64,000 nucleotides of DNA from Rugamonas rivuli (GTDB taxonomy: Bacteria; Pseudomonadota; Gammaproteobacteria; Burkholderiales; Burkholderiaceae_D), in assembly GCF_009380165.1 (NCBI RefSeq), contig NZ_WHUF01000010.1, positions 1-64,000 on the forward strand, given 5' to 3'. The notes beneath the pieces are model-generated. The model made no database searches. It was given only the letters and a program-made list of their open reading frames with translations, and was not told the origin of the DNA. The position numbers and the translations under genes are program-made. Below, piece after piece: positions 61,783 to 64,000 of this stretch. How positions within the stretch are numbered: position 1 is the first letter of the stretch; the number at the start of each line of letters is the position of its first letter.

Positions 61783-62767
61783 GCAGCGCTTCGGCGGCCG
61801 GTTCTGCGCCGGCCGCCGGCGACGCATGGTCCGCCGCCTGCGCCAGCCGGCGGCGGAAGTCGAAGTAGTCATGGGCGCTGCGGCGCGGCGCCTCCAGCAT
61901 CGGCAGGTGGCCGATGCCCGGCATCAGGATCACGCGGTGCTCGCCGAACAGCGCGGCCAGCGCGGCGGCCCCGGACGGATGCAGGATGCGGTCTTCTTCT
62001 CCCCAAACGATCAGCGCCGGCGTGCGCAAGCCATGGAACTGCCGCTCCAGCAGCGGCGACGCCGTCACCTGGCGCATGATCGCCGTGTGCAGCGCGAAGT
62101 CGGCCACGGCCCGCCGCGCCAGCGCGGTGCGCACCGAGTACGGCAGGAAGAAGGCGCGCTGCGAGGAACTGGCGATCAGCTGCGCGAAGTCGCGCTCCCG
62201 CGGCACCAGCAGCGGCATGGCGCCGGTGGCGCGGTAGCCGGTCAGCGCGGGCGAGCTTTGCGCGGCCTCGGTGCCCGCCGCATCCAGCAGCCACAGGCTG
62301 GCCACCCGCTCGGGATGGCCGGCGGCGAATTGCGCGGCGATGTAGCCGCCCATCGAATTCCCTCCCAGATGGACCCGCCCCGGCGCATGGCGGTCGAGGA
62401 AGATGCGCAGCCGTTCGACCTGCTCGGCGATGGCGTAGCCGGCCTGCGGATCGCGGCTGGCGTCGCCGAAGCCGGGCAGGTCGGGGATCAGCACGCGGTA
62501 GCGCGGCGTCAGGAAGCGGGCGATGCGGGTGAAGTTGTCCTTGTCGCCGGCGAAGCCGTGCACCAGCACCAGGACTTCGCCGCTGCCGCCCTCCAGGTAG
62601 GGCATGGAGCAGCCGGGCAGGGCGGCCTGGCGCAGCCGCAGGCCGGCGCGGCGCCGCTCCAGCGCCATGCCCAGCCGCGCCGCCCTCACCGGCGCCACGC
62701 GTTCGAACAGCAGGACGGCGGCCAACAGCGCCGCCGCCAGGGATAAAACGGTATAAATGATTATCAT
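61766..62767 (-). CDS. Alpha/beta hydrolase with N-terminal membrane anchor
   Basis: The 333-residue protein has an N-terminal hydrophobic segment (about 2-20), an HGFAGDKDNF oxyanion motif, nucleophile Ser138 in GNSMGG, an acid in GEEDRI and a His in GIGHLPMLE. The organisation is like BioH/lipase-type serine hydrolases anchored to the membrane. Its 3' end overlaps the DUF2807 stop; such tail-to-tail overlaps are not functional evidence. Confidence 0.88.
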   Translation of the reverse strand: MIIIYTVLSLAAALLAAVLLFERVAPVRAARLGMALERRRAGLRLRQAALPGCSMPYLEGGSGEVLVLVHGFAGDKDNFTRIARFLTPRYRVLIPDLPGFGDASRDPQAGYAIAEQVERLRIFLDRHAPGRVHLGGNSMGGYIAAQFAAGHPERVASLWLLDAAGTEAAQSSPALTGYRATGAMPLLVPRERDFAQLIASSSQRAFFLPYSVRTALARRAVADFALHTAIMRQVTASPLLERQFHGLRTPALIVWGEEDRILHPSGAAALAALFGEHRVILMPGIGHLPMLEAPRRSAHDYFDFRRRLAQAADHASPAAGAEPAAEALLTEPR

Positions 62768-62773
62768 CGTTTG

Positions 62774-64000
62774 TCAGCGCACCTTAAAGAAGGACATCGA
62801 ACTTTGGAGTTGCTCCGCCTGGCCGCTCATTTCCTCGGCGGTGGCGGCCAGCTGCTCGGAACTGGAGGCGTTCATCTGCGTGGTCTGGCTCAACTGGCTC
62901 ATGGCGGAATTGATCTGGCCCGCGCCCGCGCTCTGCTCCTCCGACGCCGCCGTGATCTCCTGCACCAGGTCCGAGGTGCGCTTGATGTTGGGCAGCATGG
63001 TGTCGAGCAGCGCGCCGGCCTTCTCGGCCAGGCTGACGCTGCCGCTGGCGACCTGCTCGATCTCCTGCGCCGCCACCTGACTGCGTTCGGCCAGCTTGCG
63101 CACCTCGGCCGCCACCACCGCGAAGCCCTTGCCATGCTCGCCGGCGCGCGCCGCCTCGATGGCCGCGTTCAGCGCCAGCAGGTTGGTCTGGTAGGCGATA
63201 TCGTCGATGATGCCGATCTTCTTGGCGATCTCGCGCATCGCCGTCACCGTCGAGCGCACCGCCTCGCCGCCTTCGCCGGCTTCCTGCGCGGCCTTGCCGG
63301 CCATGCCGTCGGTGACTTTGGCGTTCTCGGTGTTCTGCGCGATCGAGGCCGACATCTGTTCGATGGCGGCGCTCGATTCCTCGGCCGCCGCCGCCTGCTC
63401 GCTGGCGCCCTGCGACAGCGACTGCGCGGTGGCGCTGACTTCCTCCGAAGCGCTGGCCAGCGCCTCGGCGCCGTCATTGACTTCGCTGACCACCCGCGAC
63501 AGGTTGGTGACCATGGTGTTCATCGCCGCCAGCAGGCTGGTGGTGTCGCCCGGCTTGATGCGTACCTGCTCGGTCAGGTCGCCGGAGGCCACGCGGTTGA
63601 CGATGTGGGCGGCGTAATCCGGTTCGCCGCCCAGCTGGCGCAGCAGCACGCGCGTGATGAAGGCGGCGATCAGCGCCACCACCACCAGCGTGGCGGCGGC
63701 GATGATGATGGAGTTGCGCATCGCCACCCTCTTCATCGCCTCCGCGTCGTCGGAACCTTTCTTGCCCAGCTCGATGTTGTAGTCGAAGTGGTTGTCGATG
63801 GCGGCCTGCATCACCTGGATCTCGGGCCTGGCCTGCTCCAGCGCGATGCGCGCCTTCTCGTTGCGGTTGGCGCGCGACTCCACCAGCACTGCCTCGATCT
63901 GCGGCTGCACCTTGGCCCACGATTCCTTCTCGCGCGCCAGGATGGACTTGTCCTTGTCGTCCGACAGCAGGGCCTCGTATTTTTTCAGGTTGTCGTCGAC
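62774..64000 (-). CDS. Methyl-accepting chemotaxis protein, 5' partial
   Basis: The frame is open to the right edge, so the N-terminus is missing (an apparent GTG start at 63910 is internal). Visible parts are a helical periplasmic region with coiled-coil character, a membrane helix (SIIIAAATLVVVALIAAFI), a HAMP-like linker (LGGEPDYAAHIVNRVASGDL) and the signalling domain with the hairpin tip IDDIAYQTNLLALNAAIEAARAG. That tip binds CheA/CheW. The tail is MSFFKVR. Confidence 0.95.
   Translation of the reverse strand, partial: VDDNLKKYEALLSDDKDKSILAREKESWAKVQPQIEAVLVESRANRNEKARIALEQARPEIQVMQAAIDNHFDYNIELGKKGSDDAEAMKRVAMRNSIIIAAATLVVVALIAAFITRVLLRQLGGEPDYAAHIVNRVASGDLTEQVRIKPGDTTSLLAAMNTMVTNLSRVVSEVNDGAEALASASEEVSATAQSLSQGASEQAAAAEESSAAIEQMSASIAQNTENAKVTDGMAGKAAQEAGEGGEAVRSTVTAMREIAKKIGIIDDIAYQTNLLALNAAIEAARAGEHGKGFAVVAAEVRKLAERSQVAAQEIEQVASGSVSLAEKAGALLDTMLPNIKRTSDLVQEITAASEEQSAGAGQINSAMSQLSQTTQMNASSSEQLAATAEEMSGQAEQLQSSMSFFKVR

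Overview
The window is GC-rich DNA from a Gram-negative betaproteobacterium, most likely family Oxalobacteraceae (the Massilia, Duganella and Janthinobacterium group). That placement is inferred from three PEP-CTERM proteins (one with an FxDxF-type motif), the mix of TonB receptors, the codon and GC style, and DUF3108, DUF3016, DUF2975 and PhoX relatives typical of this group. No rRNA, tRNA, CRISPR array or prophage was seen. Nearly all of the sequence is coding.

Layout. 1-6.6 kb: two DUF3108 proteins, then a compact MksF-MksE-MksB (MukBEF-like condensin) operon with no MksG/JetD nuclease. 6.6-9.4 kb: a small conserved protein, a DUF2975 membrane protein paired with an HTH regulator behind a 21-bp-period direct repeat, a lipoprotein-type hydrolase and a membrane protein. 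9.5-13.2 kb: an S9 peptidase with an S41-like protease, and a 39-residue proline-rich peptide. 13.2-19.6 kb: tamA-tamB. 19.7-23.4 kb: queC abutting a CHASE/PAS/GAF/GGDEF diguanylate cyclase. 23.4-27.2 kb: small membrane and proline-rich proteins and three PEP-CTERM proteins. 27.3-36 kb: a GAF-GAF histidine kinase, an operon of TonB receptor, secreted SAM hydrolase and S41 protease, and a receiver/HD-GYP regulator. 36-43 kb: a PhoX phosphatase behind a PHO box, DUF3016, thioesterase, dienelactone hydrolase, M28 peptidase and SDR.

43.2-44.8 kb is a tandem duplication of about 0.82 kb. Each copy carries two small secreted Ala/Lys-rich proteins resembling the acid-shock protein Asr, behind a phased GTAAG-N5 array that looks like an OmpR/CpxR-type binding site. 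Next come a ribbon-helix-helix-like protein facing a cluster of six CTCTTTT motifs, and a DEAD-box helicase with two C-terminal RNA-binding domains. At 48.2-50.1 kb is an orphan TnsB/Mu-type transposase split into two reading frames that appears to lack catalytic residues. 50.4-55.5 kb encodes a Tat-exported flavin amine oxidase, cytochrome c, secreted RidA-like protein and TonB receptor, which could form one periplasmic amine-oxidation and uptake module. The rest (55.6-64 kb) holds two hydrolases, an SARP-like regulator with a beta-propeller protein, a MazG-like pyrophosphohydrolase, a polytopic membrane protein, a DUF2807 lipoprotein and a truncated chemotaxis receptor.

Regulatory structure worth attention: a perfect 11-bp stem that buries the ribosome-binding site of the 31.7-34.2 kb TonB receptor, the PHO box, the phased GTAAG arrays, the CTCTTTT cluster, and a 90-nt REP-like hairpin at 55.5 kb.
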